From: Certhia americana
Lineage: Eukaryota; Chordata; Aves; Passeriformes; Certhiidae
DNA length: 64,000 nucleotides
NCBI GenBank assembly: GCA_018697195.1
Contig: CM031857.1
Location: 98,470,987 to 98,534,986 of the forward strand
Reading direction: 5' to 3'
Shown: positions 62,345 through 64,000 of the stretch, piece by piece
Layout: every line of letters starts with the position of its first letter
How positions within the stretch are numbered: position 1 is the first letter of the stretch
Notes under the pieces: model-generated
Databases searched by the model: none
Told to the model about the DNA's origin: nothing
What the model saw: the letters and a program-made list of their open reading frames with translations, nothing else
Made by a program: the position numbers and the translations under genes

Positions 62345-64000
62345 CCAAAACAAAACTGTATTTAGAAAAGAAATGGCATGTGGGCTGTGTCTGTCATATG
62401 GAGGAGGTAAACAAGTGCCCATGTGCACCTTGTTAAGTATTTCCTTGGTATGTGTGTACTTACTAAGTAACTGATACCACAAATAACAGCGGAAGCATGA
62501 ACCTCAAAGAATTTAGAGGTGCAGCTACCAGGCTGGATTTCTTCAAATATTTCAATGTCCATTCTAGGAGACCATCCTGGTTTCTCCTTCCAGTGCCACA
62601 TTCAGAAATCTCTTCCAAGGTCATTAATGCAAAACAGAGAGTGACAGCAAGAAACAACTATTATGATTTAGTGTGAGTTCCATAAAACCCATTTTAAAGA
62701 CATTCACTGTTATTTTAATTTGTTTTTTTCTCTGCCAAAGGCAGTATTCTTCCTTTGCACACTAAGGAGCATAGTTGAGTATGCTAGGTTATGGAGACCC
62801 TAAAGCCTGCCTTACAGAAAGACATATCTGTTGATCCTTTCCTCTAAAAAAAACTGAAACTCCATGGATATGGACTGTTATTTCTCTTTTTAGGATAGCA
62901 TCTAACATCATGTCAACCCTTTTTCATGGTGTGTATCCCTGAGGATTTTCCCTTGGAGCTGTAGTTCTTTGCAAACCAATTCTCTTTCCTCAGTTATCCC
63001 CCAGGGTCGCTCAGAGGAGTATGACACTCCAGGGGCATGACAACAAAAGCATGACTAGGTCAGATCACTAAATGTTCAGTACAGCTGTTTTCTTTCAATA
63101 GATACGGATACAATAATAGCAACAAACACTCCCAAATATTCATAAGAGATTGAAACTTGGATCAGTTTTCTTTGGCAAGTCTTTTCAGACTCCACTGGGC
63201 AAGTGGGGAGACTCAACAACAGCACTGACCAGGAAAGAGGACACTGGTGAATCTAGCCCTTGCTAGAGTCCTTGCTAGAATCTAGCTCAAGTCAGCTCAA
63301 TGCATTAATTTTCACCACCCAGTACACTCTCTCAGTACTCTTAATACCAGCTAATAGGGTCTTTCCTGCATGCTGTGACAGCCTCTGAAAGACTTGCTTT
63401 GTCTTTGTATGGGATGGGAACATTTTGAAGTCACAAAAGTGGTCAGTGAAGGAGATAAGAGCAGCAAATGCCTTTCTGTGGTCTGCGCTGTGCCAGAAGG
63501 ATGCTGTTAAACATCATTTTGCTCACTTTGCATAGCGAGTCTTGACAGTACTAACTCCCATGATGACCTGCATGCTCTGCTCTTTAAGTCTGAGGGATTT
63601 GCATCTGTTCCACCAGCAGATACCATTTTATTTTTAGATTAGTCAGTCCTAGAGTAGCAAACAACTGTATGACTGCTAGAGATAATTTCTAACATCAAGA
63701 AAACTTAAAAAAATTATTCTAATAAAGCATGAAACATCTGAAAAATGAGAGGCAAAAGCAAAAAATCAGGAAAAATATATACTAGTAAAATGGAGTAATT
63801 AATTACACTTAAACATCATAGATTTCTCCAAAGGGTAGCTGACCTGGTTGACAGACCAGCTGCCCTGTCTTCCCCATCTATGTTGCATTTTGAGCTTACC
63901 ACTTCAGAAAGTTCTCTCATGGCTCTCTGTCACAGTATAAGGTGGCTTGTACTGGGCAATTACTTAGGCTATAAATAGGAAACCCAGTCTGGTTCCATAA
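62345..64000. other. Noncoding sequence, no gene seen
   Basis: Unique AT-rich sequence to the end of the window; nothing recognised. Confidence 0.55.

Overview
This looks like vertebrate nuclear DNA, most likely from a bird and probably a songbird. The window is AT-rich, CpG-poor and short of long reading frames. It carries CR1 LINE fragments, including one with the octamer-like avian CR1 3' tail, and two LTRs of the kind common in passerine genomes. I see no bacterial gene structure, operons or CRISPR. I could not recognise any host protein-coding exon, tRNA or rRNA, so this is either a gene desert or the inside of a very long intron. Species and locus cannot be read from the sequence alone.

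Layout: 1-3986 is unique sequence with a small CR1 tail (about 1160-1257). 3987-5824 is the 5' part of an endogenous retrovirus (ERV) on the minus strand: a complete 745-bp LTR (5080-5824), a degenerate lysine-type primer binding site (5057-5074), and an open frame that encodes a hydrophobic leader joined to the start of a Gag-like domain and then stops matching near 3987. 5825-37760 is mostly unique noncoding sequence with homopolymer runs, an A-rich block, a perfect 15-bp hairpin (26657-26690) and two stretches that resemble conserved noncoding elements. 37760-38282 is an old CR1 of the deeply diverged type; next to it is a GC-richer block (38601-39056) with splice-like edges. 40284-40322 is a perfect 16-bp hairpin.

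46072-56405 is the most repeat-rich part. It holds a polypurine minisatellite, a 27-bp tandem duplication, a 760-bp plus-strand CR1, a minus-strand CR1 piece that covers the decayed reverse transcriptase active site, a probable solo LTR (54172-54576), a sequencing gap (55616-55898), a G-quadruplex-prone GGGGA tract and a CpG-rich patch. 56406-64000 is ordinary noncoding sequence.

No set of genes works together here. The one long coding-like frame belongs to the ERV. The best leads are its membrane-spanning Gag leader, the two perfect hairpins and the gap, G-tract and CpG patch.
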